Part shown: in pieces, positions 1 through 10,208 of the stretch
Position numbering within the stretch: the stretch's first letter is position 1
How the letters are laid out: the number at the start of each line of letters is the position of its first letter
Assembly: GCA_019454105.1 (NCBI GenBank)
Contig: CP075364.1
Span: 247,362-311,361 of the forward strand
Source of the DNA: Fimbriimonadaceae bacterium
Lineage (GTDB): Bacteria > Armatimonadota > Fimbriimonadia > Fimbriimonadales > Fimbriimonadaceae
Direction: 5' to 3'
DNA length: 64,000 nucleotides
Made by a program: the position numbers and the translations under genes
The notes under the pieces: model-generated
What the model saw: only the letters and a program-made list of their open reading frames with translations
Database searches by the model: none
Told to the model about the DNA's origin: nothing

Positions 1-665
1 TAGTCGCCCCACGGGTTCACGATGTTGGGATCCTTCCCAAGCCGGTCCCACGTGGCCCCGCTTGCCGTCACGGGTTTGGGGTGGCCCATCAGGTGGAGGG
101 TCAGGTCGAGTATGTGGACACCGATATCGATCAGCGGCCCCCCGCCTTGCTTCTCCTTGTCGATGAAGACGCCCCAGTGCGGCACGCCTCGACGGCGCAG
201 CGCCTGGGCCCGAGCGTAATAGACGTCGCCCATGTGCCCAGCGTCGATGTACTGCCTCATGAAGAGGGCAGGCCCAGCGAACCGCATTTGGAGGGCGACC
301 ATGAGGATCTTCCCGGCCTTGCGGGCTGCCAGGCACATCTCTCGCGCCTCCACCGCGTTCATGGCGAGCGGCTTTTCGCAAATCACGTGCTTTCCGGCGT
401 TCAGGGCGTCGATCGTCGGCTGTTTGTGAAAGGCGTTGGGCGTCGTGACGCTCACGGCACCGATCTCAGGGTCTGACAAAAGGTCTTGGTAGTTGTGGGT
501 CGATCGGGCCCCGGGAACCAGAGCCCTGGCTCCGTCGAGTGCTTCGGGGCTCACGTCGCAGATCCAAACGATCTCGCACTCATCGGGAATCGAGAGGAAC
601 CCGGGGATGTGGCACGATCTGGCGATGCCGCCTGTGCCGATCAAGCCGACCTTGAGCTTGTTCAC
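1..665 (-). CDS. Gfo/Idh/MocA family oxidoreductase (N-terminal part, truncated by window edge)
   Basis: NAD(P)-dependent sugar or inositol dehydrogenase-type protein; the exact substrate cannot be told. About 221 codons are visible and the frame runs off the left edge without a stop. The N-terminus has the Rossmann glycine motif GLIGTGGIA (residues 7-15), followed by the family EKP motif with the catalytic lysine at K98 (CEKPLAMN) and the D-x3-H motif GGGPLIDIGVH (D180, H184) of the C-terminal alpha/beta domain. The start is a GTG at 665-663 whose last bases overlap the TGA of the upstream terC-like gene (GTGA), which indicates translational coupling. The Rossmann, EKP and D-x3-H motifs together make the family assignment firm. 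Confidence 0.92.
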   Translation of the reverse strand, partial: MNKLKVGLIGTGGIARSCHIPGFLSIPDECEIVWICDVSPEALDGARALVPGARSTHNYQDLLSDPEIGAVSVTTPNAFHKQPTIDALNAGKHVICEKPLAMNAVEAREMCLAARKAGKILMVALQMRFAGPALFMRQYIDAGHMGDVYYARAQALRRRGVPHWGVFIDKEKQGGGPLIDIGVHILDLTLHLMGHPKPVTASGATWDRLGKDPNIVNPWGD

Positions 666-1417
666 GAAGCGTCAGGATACTTAGTTTCAGCCGGGGTCGG
701 CGCGGGTCTGAGCCAAGCCGCGACCGCAAACCCGGCGATGATCACGGCCATGACAGTCCAGAACACCGTGTGGTCCATTTCGTGGACCACAAACGGGAGA
801 TCGACTGGGTTCGTCTTGTTGTAAGACTCCACGAAGTTGTGCCCGGTCATGAAGCAAAGCTTCACCGCGACCCAACCGACGAGCGCATAGGCCATGTGTT
901 CCAACACCGGGAAGCGGGCCAACAAGTTAATGAAGATCGTCGCCGCGAACCGAAGAAGAACGACGCCAAAGATCGCGCCGAGGTAGATGACCCACACCTT
1001 GTCGGCCCCTCTGACGAGGGCGACGGCGGCCACCACCGAATCGATTGCGAAAGCGATGTCGGCCAGCTCGACCGCTACGACCGTCTGCCAAAAGCCGCGA
1101 CCCTCAGTCTTGGGTTTGGCATGGTGTGACTGAGAGTGGAGCCAAAAGTGCCTGACAAACAGCCACAAGAGGTAAGCGGCGCCGATGGCTTGGAGCCACC
1201 ATAGGTTGATGATCCAGGTGACGGTCAGGATGGCGATCAAGCGGAAGACGAACGCACCGCCGAGCCCATACAGAAGCGCTTTCCGCTGGAGCTTGCCGGG
1301 CAGGTGGCGAACCATGATCGCCAGGACAAGGGCGTTGTCCGCCGAAAGCAAGCCTTCGAGCAGGATGAGAAACGCGACGACGGACAGGTCTGGCCAAGCA
1401 AAAGTCTGCCCGAACAT
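662..1417 (-). CDS. TerC family integral membrane protein
   Basis: Polytopic membrane protein of the TerC/Alx family (251 aa), linked in other bacteria to metal homeostasis (Mn efflux in the Alx/TerC group) and membrane stress. Visible family motifs are the acidic pair in EGLLSADNALVLA in TM1 and ELADIAFAIDSVVAA in the middle, both carrying the conserved Glu/Asp residues thought to handle the metal. About seven hydrophobic segments are seen. The ATG at 1417 is chosen because the protein then begins directly before TM1; a 16-codon upstream extension would run over the divergent promoter region. It shares a GTGA overlap with the downstream oxidoreductase gene. The metal substrate is not known from sequence. 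Confidence 0.9.
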   Translation of the reverse strand: MFGQTFAWPDLSVVAFLILLEGLLSADNALVLAIMVRHLPGKLQRKALLYGLGGAFVFRLIAILTVTWIINLWWLQAIGAAYLLWLFVRHFWLHSQSHHAKPKTEGRGFWQTVVAVELADIAFAIDSVVAAVALVRGADKVWVIYLGAIFGVVLLRFAATIFINLLARFPVLEHMAYALVGWVAVKLCFMTGHNFVESYNKTNPVDLPFVVHEMDHTVFWTVMAVIIAGFAVAAWLRPAPTPAETKYPDAS

Positions 1418-1476
1418 GGGTCTCCGAGCATTGTGCCATGCCGAGGAATGAGGGCTGCGGTACACAATGGAGACCC

Positions 1477-3559
<2,083 letters not shown>

Positions 3560-3595
3560 ACACATTCTATCGCATTTTGCTTGTGCCATAAGAGA

Positions 3596-3609
3596 GTTCT
3601 CTAGAGAAC
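3596..3609. promoter_or_regulatory. 14-bp perfect palindrome downstream of eno
   Basis: GTTCTCTAGAGAAC is a perfect 14-bp palindrome 37 bp after the eno stop. It has no loop, so it is more like a protein binding site (operator) than a terminator. The protein that might bind it is unknown. Confidence 0.35.
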
Positions 3610-3722
3610 CTTTCTTGGCCTAGTAAAGTCCTAACAGCGCTGCGGCAGACTGTAGGTTGGAAGGGCTCGCATTTGTACCAGAAAGCCAGTTTAGGCGGTG
3701 CCAATCCTGGAGATTTTTCGGC

Positions 3723-3728
3723 TACAAT
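3723..3728 (+). promoter_or_regulatory. Candidate -10 box for an orphan transcript
   Basis: TACAAT in the context GGCTACAATACT is a good -10 hexamer; no convincing -35 box is seen 17 bp upstream. A transcript from here would be about 225 nt long and end at the terminator at 3927-3959. No gene is otherwise present between 3560 and 3966. I do not see the conserved cores of SRP RNA, tmRNA or RNase P RNA. Confidence 0.3.
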
Positions 3729-3791
3729 ACTTTCGTTCTGATTTCCAGGACGCACGTTTGCACTTTCATCTCTTTCTGAGGTCCTCTCAGC

Positions 3792-3881
3792 ATGAAACTC
3801 CTACAAACCTCTTTGCTAGGCTTCTTGGCCGGCCCTGGCTTCAGTTCTCAAGCGGGCTCCAGTCAGAGCCGTCACCCTTAG
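3792..3881 (+). CDS. Possible small exported peptide (29 aa) in the orphan transcript
   Basis: A 29-codon frame begins MKLLQTSLLGFLAGPG and ends QSRHP. Its N-terminus is basic then hydrophobic, like a signal or leader peptide. GAGG lies about 12 nt upstream of the ATG. It sits between the -10-like box at 3723 and the terminator at 3927. It may instead be a chance frame inside a non-coding RNA such as a 6S-like RNA; the sequence alone does not decide. Confidence 0.3.
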   Translation: MKLLQTSLLGFLAGPGFSSQAGSSQSRHP

Positions 3882-3926
3882 AAGGCTCTTCTTTCATTTG
3901 TGCCTCGGCCCAGCCAAGAGCACGCA

Positions 3927-3959
3927 GGCCGCTCGATCATCGAGCGGCCCTCTTTTTTT
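3927..3959 (+). terminator. Strong intrinsic terminator
   Basis: Stem GGCCGCTCG / CGAGCGGCC with a 5-nt loop, followed by TCTTTTTTT. It is oriented for + strand transcription. The nearest + strand gene, eno, ends 368 bp earlier, so it probably terminates a separate short transcript. It also lies just past the end of the convergent DinB gene. Confidence 0.85.
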
Positions 3960-3966
3960 GTGACCG

Positions 3967-4440
3967 TCAGCTGATCGTGGCGGCTTCGGTGGCAAGGTGT
4001 TCGCTGATCTGACCGATCCGCTCCAGGTCATGTGCCATCACGAGCACCAGGTATTGGTCGATGCTGTATTCCTGCTTGCCCTCGAGCACCAACGTCTTGC
4101 GCCAGTCGGCCTCCGTAAGATCGCGCAAGTAATCGAGTGTCATCTGACGACGGGACTCATAAACCTCGGCCTCGTGAAACACGTCCTTGTCCGAATAGTG
4201 GTGCTCACGGGCCCGATCGGTCGGGTCGTACCATGGCACAGAGCTTCCCGGCTTGGTGTTCGCCAGTCGGATGCGGTCGAGGATCAACTGTTCGGTGTCG
4301 GCCAGGAGGGCGACGACTTCCCTGGGGGTCATCGTGCTGTTTGGGAGCCTTTCATCGAGCCGATCCTTGGGAAACACGCGGAGGAGCCTCTCGACCACCT
4401 TGGGTGCGGCCGCGAGGGCTTGAAACTGTTGCTCGGTCAT
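3967..4440 (-). CDS. DinB-fold protein
   Basis: 157-aa four-helix-bundle protein of the DinB/YfiT-like superfamily, whose members are often metal-dependent thiol transferases or hydrolases; a specific reaction cannot be named. It shows the usual pattern: an N-terminal helix, a central segment with tryptophan and histidine (VPWYDPTDRAREHHYS), and a C-terminal helix with the histidine motif MAHDLERIGQISEHL. The ATG at 4440 is preferred to the adjacent GTG; a -10-like TAAAGT lies exactly 7 nt upstream, which suggests leaderless translation. The metal-binding His triad is only partly clear. Confidence 0.8.
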   Translation of the reverse strand: MTEQQFQALAAAPKVVERLLRVFPKDRLDERLPNSTMTPREVVALLADTEQLILDRIRLANTKPGSSVPWYDPTDRAREHHYSDKDVFHEAEVYESRRQMTLDYLRDLTEADWRKTLVLEGKQEYSIDQYLVLVMAHDLERIGQISEHLATEAATIS

Positions 4441-4447
4441 CACTCCT

Positions 4448-4453
4448 ACTTTA
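4448..4453 (-). promoter_or_regulatory. -10 box of a probable leaderless promoter (DinB gene)
   Basis: TAAAGT on the minus strand, 7 nt before the ATG at 4440, places the transcription start at or next to the start codon. Confidence 0.5.
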
Positions 4454-4545
4454 CACCGACCAAGGACGTGATGGCGACTCCCGTCGACTGGTCAAGGGCC
4501 AGGCCCGGCGCCGGGGCCGCCAAACCCGTATAACCAAGTGGAACT

Positions 4546-5151
4546 ATGGAACCACGACTTGTCACCGTCCCTGAGGCGATCCCTGCCAAGTGCTATTCGA
4601 CCGAGCGGGTCGGCATCAGCAAGGCCACCCACGACAACCACCTGACGCTTTGGAAGGGCTATGCCAACAAGACGAACGAGATCCGGAAGGCCCTGGCCGG
4701 TATGGAGATCGACCCGGCCGCTGCGAACCAGATCTACAGCCAGATGCGGGCTCTCAAGGTGAACTACGCTTTCGCCTACGGAGGCCTGATCAACCACAAC
4801 GTCTATTTCGAGACCATCGGTGGGGACGGCGGTCCCGCGACCGGCGATGTCGCGACGCTGATCAACGAAGCCTACGGATCCTTTGACCATTGGGCAGCTG
4901 ACTGGAGGGCCACGGGGATGGCCGGGCGTGGTTGGGTCTTCTTAGGTTACGACCACGACGAACAGCGAGTGCACACCTATATCGGCGACGCGCAGGACAC
5001 TTTCCCGGCCTGGAACCACACCCTCCTTCTGGCCATGGACGTTTATGAGCACGCCTACTATCTCGACTTCCAGACCGCTCGGATGAAGTACATCGAGGCC
5101 TATATGCAAGTCATCGACTGGTCGGCGGTCAACTCCCGGATCCCGCGTTAG
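4546..5151 (+). CDS. Superoxide dismutase, Fe/Mn family (divergent)
   Basis: Dismutates superoxide to oxygen and hydrogen peroxide using Fe or Mn; no export signal, so cytoplasmic. 201 aa, the usual length. The C-terminal signature DVYEHAYY supplies ligands D165 and H169, and H84 lies in INHNVYF. The N-terminal ligand region is unusual: THDNHLTLW has H29 and H32 (H-x2-H) rather than the standard H-x3-H-H-x2-Y, and the gateway tyrosine aligns with W36. This pattern belongs to a less studied SOD subclade. The gene converges on the next one with a 4-bp overlap of the stops. Confidence 0.85.
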   Translation: MEPRLVTVPEAIPAKCYSTERVGISKATHDNHLTLWKGYANKTNEIRKALAGMEIDPAAANQIYSQMRALKVNYAFAYGGLINHNVYFETIGGDGGPATGDVATLINEAYGSFDHWAADWRATGMAGRGWVFLGYDHDEQRVHTYIGDAQDTFPAWNHTLLLAMDVYEHAYYLDFQTARMKYIEAYMQVIDWSAVNSRIPR

Positions 5152-6131
5152 GTTCTGGGTTCGACGCCGTCGGAGGCACGACGCGCCACATGGAGGACTC
5201 CGTCGCCGCGCGTGACCAGGGGGTTGCAGGCCATGCCGATGATCATCCCTGACCATGGTGCGACGATCCGGCTTCGGGTCTTGCCATAGATGTCGGTCGT
5301 GCGGCCGAGGAGCTCGCCTGCCTGGACCATGTCTCCCGGATGGGCCGCACAATGGAGGACTCCGCCCCGGCTCGTGCGGATCCATGTCGTCTCGCTCGCG
5401 ACGAACGGGAGTGGGACGTAGGGTTCCTGGTGCGAGAGGCGCATCCCAAGGTGGGCCATGACGCGCCAGATCCCCTCGACTCCGACTCGGATCGACTCGC
5501 GATCGAATCGATGGGCTTCGCCACCTTCGTAGAGGAGGATCGGCAAGCCCCGCGAGGCGGCGACAGCCCGATAAGAATTGGCTCTGAGCCTCGCCTGGAT
5601 CACGATCGGTGCCCCGAAGGCCATGGCCGCCTGTCGGGTCGGCTCGTGGCCAAGGTTGGCCCTGATCTGCGGGAGGTTCGTCCGGCCACCGGAACCCGTA
5701 TGAAGGTCGATGGCGAAATCGGCGTGGGACACGAGCTTGGACAGGAACAGGTGCGCCATCTGACTGGCCAACGAGCCCTTAGCCGAGCCCGGAAAGGAGC
5801 GGTTGAGGTCGCGACGGTCGGGCAGGTACCGCGACCCCATCAGGTAGCCGAAAACATTGAGAACGGGCACGGCGACGATCGAACCGCGCAAGGTCTTGGG
5901 CCCAGAGTCGGCCAATATCTGCCGGACGATCTCGACCCCATTGATCTCGTCGCCGTGGATGGCAGCGGAGATCAAGAGCTTGGGGCCGGGGTGGGCTCCG
6001 TGGATCACGGTCACCGGGATGGAAACGGGCGTGCCCGTGGAGAGCACGGCTACCGGGATCTCGAACCGCTTGCTCTTGCCTGGCTGGACTTCATGCCCCG
6101 CGACAATCAGGGGCTCACGATGGGCCGGCAT
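5148..6131 (-). CDS. Succinylglutamate desuccinylase/aspartoacylase-type M14 zinc hydrolase
   Basis: Zinc-dependent deacylase of the AstE/AspA group in the M14 superfamily (327 aa); the natural substrate is unknown. Zinc ligands are visible as H59 and E62 in AIHGDEINGVE and H144 in IDLHTGSGG; the substrate-binding DLNRSFPG follows the family pattern, and the general base is probably E202 in LLYEGGEA. The C-terminal third is a beta domain with GGVLHCAAHPGDMVQAGE, resembling a lipoyl-like barrel often found in this family. Its stop overlaps the end of the convergent SOD gene. It is about 160 bp from the next gene upstream. Confidence 0.88.
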   Translation of the reverse strand: MPAHREPLIVAGHEVQPGKSKRFEIPVAVLSTGTPVSIPVTVIHGAHPGPKLLISAAIHGDEINGVEIVRQILADSGPKTLRGSIVAVPVLNVFGYLMGSRYLPDRRDLNRSFPGSAKGSLASQMAHLFLSKLVSHADFAIDLHTGSGGRTNLPQIRANLGHEPTRQAAMAFGAPIVIQARLRANSYRAVAASRGLPILLYEGGEAHRFDRESIRVGVEGIWRVMAHLGMRLSHQEPYVPLPFVASETTWIRTSRGGVLHCAAHPGDMVQAGELLGRTTDIYGKTRSRIVAPWSGMIIGMACNPLVTRGDGVLHVARRASDGVEPRT

Positions 6132-6290
6132 TGTCTTCGGGTGGGAAGAGGGGTGGGAGGAGCCTCCATGCTCCGTCCTCCGTTACCACCAGTCCCTGGT
6201 GACTTCCACCGCTGTCAGTCTAGACGCTTCAAACGGCGAGGGGCTCGAAAGCGGCGTGACCGGTTCAATCCTGTCGGACTTAAGTCCCCA

Positions 6291-7265
6291 TCAACCAGAG
6301 GCCTCGCGGAACACGTCGGCCATTCGAGCGGCATATGTCTCGAAGTCAAACCGTGTCGAGGCCCACGCTTGCGCGCTCTCAGCCACCGCTTCTCGGCGGA
6401 TCGGCGCGTCAAGGGCGGTGGTCAGAGCCGGAAGCAGGTCGTCGTCCCGTTCGAAGAAGAAGGCGTGGACGCCCTCTTGCCCCATCTCTTCGAGCCCGTG
6501 GCCAGATCTGAGAAGAACGGGACGCCCCATGGACATGGCTTGGGCGGCCAGAACCGAGTACCCAAGCCGCCGCCCGGAGACGACGACGAGATCCGAGGCG
6601 GCAACGCCGATGGCAGGATCAGGCAGCCAGTCGCGGACGGTGACACCCGGCCTTGACTGGAACACCAGTGGCCCCGAGCCCGCCGCCAGCAGACGGGCTT
6701 TGTCCGCTGGAAACTTGGTCACGAGGGGAGCGAGGCCCCCCTCTTCGGTGAACGGGCCCTCAGCAAAAACGAGCAGTCCTTCTTCAGTCAGCCCCAGCAA
6801 GCCTCGGGCGACGCCCCTCTCCAGGCTCGCTTCGGTCGGCGGCGCCCCTGGGACGACCGTCCGTAAGTTGAGAGCGTCGGCTAGGTCAAGGGCTCGGCGG
6901 GCCACGTCGGTCGCCACAACCCCCGTCCTGGCCGAGTTGAGACGGTCTATCAACTCGGAGTCCGTAGTCTTGGGTGGTTCCAAGACCGAGTAGACCCAAG
7001 GGGAGCGGACATAGAACGCCTCGGCGCAGGCCCAGGCAGTCCGGTAGCCCCATGCGTGAACGATGTCGAATCCCCTGGCCTCTTGCCGGAGGCGCTTCGA
7101 CGTGTCGCGGTCGGGCCAATAGCCCGTCTTGTCGGGGATCCATGGAGCATGGTCCAGGACGTATTCGATTCCTAACGGATCCAGGTGTCTGCTCAAACTG
7201 GAGCCGATCGCCGCCATGTCGCCTCGGGCTTGGCGGCAGACTCCAAGGACGCGCAGGGGGCTCAT
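6291..7265 (-). CDS. GT-B type glycosyltransferase (GT4-like)
   Basis: Probable glycosyltransferase of 324 aa. The N-terminal half has the start MSPLRVLGVCRQARGD and FDIVHAWGYRTAW, like the acceptor domain of GT4 enzymes. The C-terminal half has ASDLVVVSGRRLGYSVLAAQAMSMGRPVLLRSGHGLEEM, matching the donor-binding G-x-x-x-x-E-A-x-A-x-G-x-P region, but with a Gln in place of the usual Glu (AAQAMSMG), so activity is uncertain. Its ATG overlaps the stop of moxR (ATGA), so the two are translated as a pair. Sugar and acceptor are not predictable. Confidence 0.75.
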   Translation of the reverse strand: MSPLRVLGVCRQARGDMAAIGSSLSRHLDPLGIEYVLDHAPWIPDKTGYWPDRDTSKRLRQEARGFDIVHAWGYRTAWACAEAFYVRSPWVYSVLEPPKTTDSELIDRLNSARTGVVATDVARRALDLADALNLRTVVPGAPPTEASLERGVARGLLGLTEEGLLVFAEGPFTEEGGLAPLVTKFPADKARLLAAGSGPLVFQSRPGVTVRDWLPDPAIGVAASDLVVVSGRRLGYSVLAAQAMSMGRPVLLRSGHGLEEMGQEGVHAFFFERDDDLLPALTTALDAPIRREAVAESAQAWASTRFDFETYAARMADVFREASG

Positions 7266-8209
7266 CGGGGAACGGGTTGCGCCTCGACAAGGGCCCCGAC
7301 GACTTCATCGACGAGGATCCCTTCGATATCGGTCTCGGGCCGGAGCACCACGCGATGCCGCAACACAGGGACGGCCAGTTCCTTGATATCGTCGGGAATC
7401 ACGAAGTCGCGGCCCCGGATGGCCGCGACCGCCTTCCCGCACGAGACTAAGCTGAGGCCAGCCCGTGGCGAGGCGCCGACGAGGATGTCATGGCTCGCCC
7501 GGGTCGCTGAGACGATCTGGTGGACATAGTCGAAGACTTTGTCCTCGACCGTCACCGAATCGACCTCCTTTCTGAGTCGGGCCAGGCCGTCGGCATCCAC
7601 GACAGGTTCGATCCCGCTTTCTTCCAGCCGTTGGGAGCGGAAGCCCTCGTGGAATCGACGATAAACTTGGATCTCCTGGTCTCGGGTCGGGTAGCTGAGA
7701 ACAATCTTGAGCAAGAACCGGTCTTGCTGGGCCTCGGGAAGTGGGTAAGTCCCCTCGAACTCAATGGGGTTCTGGGTCGCAAAGACAAGAAAGGGATAAG
7801 GGAGCTTATGGGCTTCGCCGCCGATCGTGACTTGTCGCTCCTCCATCGCCTCGAGCAGCGCCGCCTGAGTTTTTGGGGGAGTCCTGTTGATCTCGTCTCC
7901 TAGCAGGACTCCCGTGAAGACAGGCCCGCGCCGCAGCTTAAAGTCGAGTTCTTTCGGATCGAAGACCAGGGTTCCCGTGACATCGCTCGGCATCATGTCC
8001 GGAGTGAACTGCACTCGCGCAAAGGGCAAGTCGAAAGCTCGGGCCAGCGACCGGACCAACAATGTCTTGGCGAGCCCAGGGGGCCCTTCGAGCAGGACGT
8101 GCCCGTCGGCGAGGAACGCGGCCATCGAGTGGTCGACAGCTTCTTCTTGGCCGATCACTGCTTTGCGGATTTCGGACTTGACCTTCTCTACCGCCTCGAC
8201 AACCGACAT
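7262..8209 (-). CDS. MoxR family AAA+ ATPase
   Basis: MoxR-type AAA+ ATPase (315 aa), a chaperone-like protein that usually acts with DUF58 and VWA-domain partners. Walker A is GPPGLAKT (about residues 42-49), Walker B LLGDEINR, sensor 1 FATQNP, and the C-terminal lid is present (VGASPRAGLSL). The ATG at 8209 is chosen; a TTG three codons upstream is also possible, with AAAGG before it. The usual DUF58/VWA genes are absent on both sides here. Instead it is coupled through a 4-bp overlap to a glycosyltransferase. Confidence 0.93.
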   Translation of the reverse strand: MSVVEAVEKVKSEIRKAVIGQEEAVDHSMAAFLADGHVLLEGPPGLAKTLLVRSLARAFDLPFARVQFTPDMMPSDVTGTLVFDPKELDFKLRRGPVFTGVLLGDEINRTPPKTQAALLEAMEERQVTIGGEAHKLPYPFLVFATQNPIEFEGTYPLPEAQQDRFLLKIVLSYPTRDQEIQVYRRFHEGFRSQRLEESGIEPVVDADGLARLRKEVDSVTVEDKVFDYVHQIVSATRASHDILVGASPRAGLSLVSCGKAVAAIRGRDFVIPDDIKELAVPVLRHRVVLRPETDIEGILVDEVVGALVEAQPVPR

Positions 8210-8301
8210 CCCCGCCAATTTACCTTTGGTTTATCGAACCGGGAACATGGGGCTTCGGTAGACTGTTGGATCGGACTGAAGCAGGCAAGGTCGGCAAAGG
8301 G

Positions 8302-9438
8302 ATGAAGTTGCGCCCCTCGGCGAAAGTGGGTTTAATGGCTCTTGGAACGATCGTCGTCGTTTGGGCGGCGACGGTCGCCTATTCGTCCCTGCGGTTGAGT
8401 GGTTTCAACCCGACCAGGGTCGAACCCGGACGCGTCAACATCATCGCGCTTCCGAGGGAAGCCGGATACCGGGTCATCGTTTCCAATGGCATTGCCCACT
8501 TGGTCGAAGCGGGAGACGACCAAAAGCTGGAGTCACCAGACAGCGAGCAGCAGGTGCAACGCGACGCCCCCAGGCTACCGATTCGTGAGCTTCTTCAGTC
8601 ACTACAGGGCGACCCGAAGGCGTTGGGCAAGTTGACGATGGCCGTCAACAAGATGAGCGAAGACGCCATCCCGCCGAACCCGGTCGTGTGGTCTGCCGGG
8701 GACGTCGAAAAAGCGATCAAGGGAGACGCCGCGCTCAAGGGGAGGCTCGAACGTGACCTCTTGATGACCTTGGACGGTCGGCCCCTTGGTGAGTTCACCG
8801 TGGCAGCGATCCAAAGCGGGATCGTCCTCGAAATCCCGGTTCCGACAGAGGTGCCAGTCGGGTCTGAGACGGTGACGGTGGTAGCAACGGTGCAGGAGCC
8901 GTTTCGGACCGACTTTGTGAGCCGGGTGGAATCGCGGATCGCGGAAAAGTTCAACCCCACGACCGAGATGTTGGCCGGATTCTATCGCGACGAGGCGGCC
9001 AAGGTCGCTAAACAAGCGGCCGAAACCGGAAAGTGGCCCGACGTGGCCGGTATGCTCAGGAGCCGTTATTCGTCGTCGCGGATCGAGAGCCTGAAGAGGG
9101 TTCCGCAAGAACTCCTTGAGATGGTGGACGTCGTTGTTTCGGACGCCCACTTGACGGGGGCCAAGTTCCACGCTTACGACGGGCCGAACAAGCGGAAGTG
9201 GTGCGATGTCAAGCTTTCCGTGACGGAAGAGGGCAGGATGAGGCTATGGAAGTACAGCAACCGACATCCAGGATTTCAATTGTTGCTGACGGTGGACGGC
9301 GTCGCCATCGCAGCCCCCAGGATCAGGACCGAGTTGGCGGAGAGAGAGGTCACATTGACCCGTCTCCCGTCCGAGGTTCTGGTATCAGACGCAGTGGACC
9401 TGATCAATCAGACCGTTTCGGAACGAAAAAGCTCATGA
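8302..9438 (+). CDS. Membrane-anchored protein with a SecD P1-like domain
   Basis: A 378-aa protein with one N-terminal membrane segment (GLMALGTIVVVWAATVAY) and a large extracytoplasmic part. The C-terminal 90 residues (KLSVTEEGRMRLWKYS, LLLTVDGVAIAAPRIR, REVTLTRLPSE) closely follow the layout of the first periplasmic domain of SecD (VSFTLNEEGAKKF, LAIVLDGKVVSAPVI), but no SecD transmembrane bundle is present. The middle is helical with no recognised motif. The ATG at 8302 has AAAGG just upstream. It is the first gene of a six-gene run whose members all overlap by 4 bp and which ends in rodA. Confidence 0.7.
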   Translation: MKLRPSAKVGLMALGTIVVVWAATVAYSSLRLSGFNPTRVEPGRVNIIALPREAGYRVIVSNGIAHLVEAGDDQKLESPDSEQQVQRDAPRLPIRELLQSLQGDPKALGKLTMAVNKMSEDAIPPNPVVWSAGDVEKAIKGDAALKGRLERDLLMTLDGRPLGEFTVAAIQSGIVLEIPVPTEVPVGSETVTVVATVQEPFRTDFVSRVESRIAEKFNPTTEMLAGFYRDEAAKVAKQAAETGKWPDVAGMLRSRYSSSRIESLKRVPQELLEMVDVVVSDAHLTGAKFHAYDGPNKRKWCDVKLSVTEEGRMRLWKYSNRHPGFQLLLTVDGVAIAAPRIRTELAEREVTLTRLPSEVLVSDAVDLINQTVSERKSS

Positions 9439-10208
9439 CGACGAAGCAGATTCAGACCCTTTTGACGCTGGTGGCCTTGGCTGTGATCGGCGGATGCGGC
9501 TCCGGTGGAGCGACTAGCGGCTACAAACCGAAACCGGTGGAGCCGGTCAAGCCGGTCGCAGTCCCTGCCGGGCAAGAGGCCTCGCTCTTCCCTGTGAAGG
9601 TCGGAGCGCAGTGGGTGTTCGCCGGGCAAAGCTCGTCGGTCACGCCCCAAGGATCGACCCAGAACGAAGTCGAAGTCGTTTTCAAGGTCGTCAAAGTTGA
9701 CGAAACGCCTGAGGGCAAGGTGGCGACGCTCGAAGTGTCGACCGACGGAGTCCTAGGCGACAGGGTTCAGTGGCGGGTGGGGCCCAAGGGCGTCATGAAC
9801 GTTTCGGCCTCCCGCCGAAATCCGGAGACGAGCCAAGTGACGACGGTGGCCTATAACCCGCCGTTCCAAATGCTTTCCTTCCCATTGAAAGCGGGCGAGG
9901 TCAACACGGTCACGACCACCGGAGTCCGGCCGGGAGCCCCGGACGGGCCCATGAAGGTCACGACCACCAACCTGGGCGTCCAAGAAGTCGACACGAAAGG
10001 AGTGGGGCGGGTCAGCGCCTATTCGACTCAGACCGTCAGTGAGTTCACGGCCACCAACCTCAAGTACACGATCACCTCGACGTCATGGTGGGCGCCCGAG
10101 AAGGGCCTCGTCCGGTACTTGCAAGAAGTGAGCGTGAACAAGGCCGACGACAACAGGCAAGTCGGGGCTCAGGTGGTGGCCCTTCGCTTGCGGAGCAAGA
10201 CTCCGTGA
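9435..10208 (+). CDS. Lipoprotein, unknown function (family repeated in this operon)
   Basis: 257-aa predicted lipoprotein: signal peptide MTTKQIQTLLTLVALAVIGGC with lipobox and modified Cys21, then a GSGG linker and a proline-rich stretch. The mature part is beta-rich and carries FPVKVGAQWVF and later FPLKAGEVNTV, a motif repeated in the three following proteins. No known domain is recognised. The ATG overlaps the previous stop (ATGA). A longer in-frame extension upstream exists inside the previous gene but would destroy the lipoprotein signal. Confidence 0.75.
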   Translation: MTTKQIQTLLTLVALAVIGGCGSGGATSGYKPKPVEPVKPVAVPAGQEASLFPVKVGAQWVFAGQSSSVTPQGSTQNEVEVVFKVVKVDETPEGKVATLEVSTDGVLGDRVQWRVGPKGVMNVSASRRNPETSQVTTVAYNPPFQMLSFPLKAGEVNTVTTTGVRPGAPDGPMKVTTTNLGVQEVDTKGVGRVSAYSTQTVSEFTATNLKYTITSTSWWAPEKGLVRYLQEVSVNKADDNRQVGAQVVALRLRSKTP

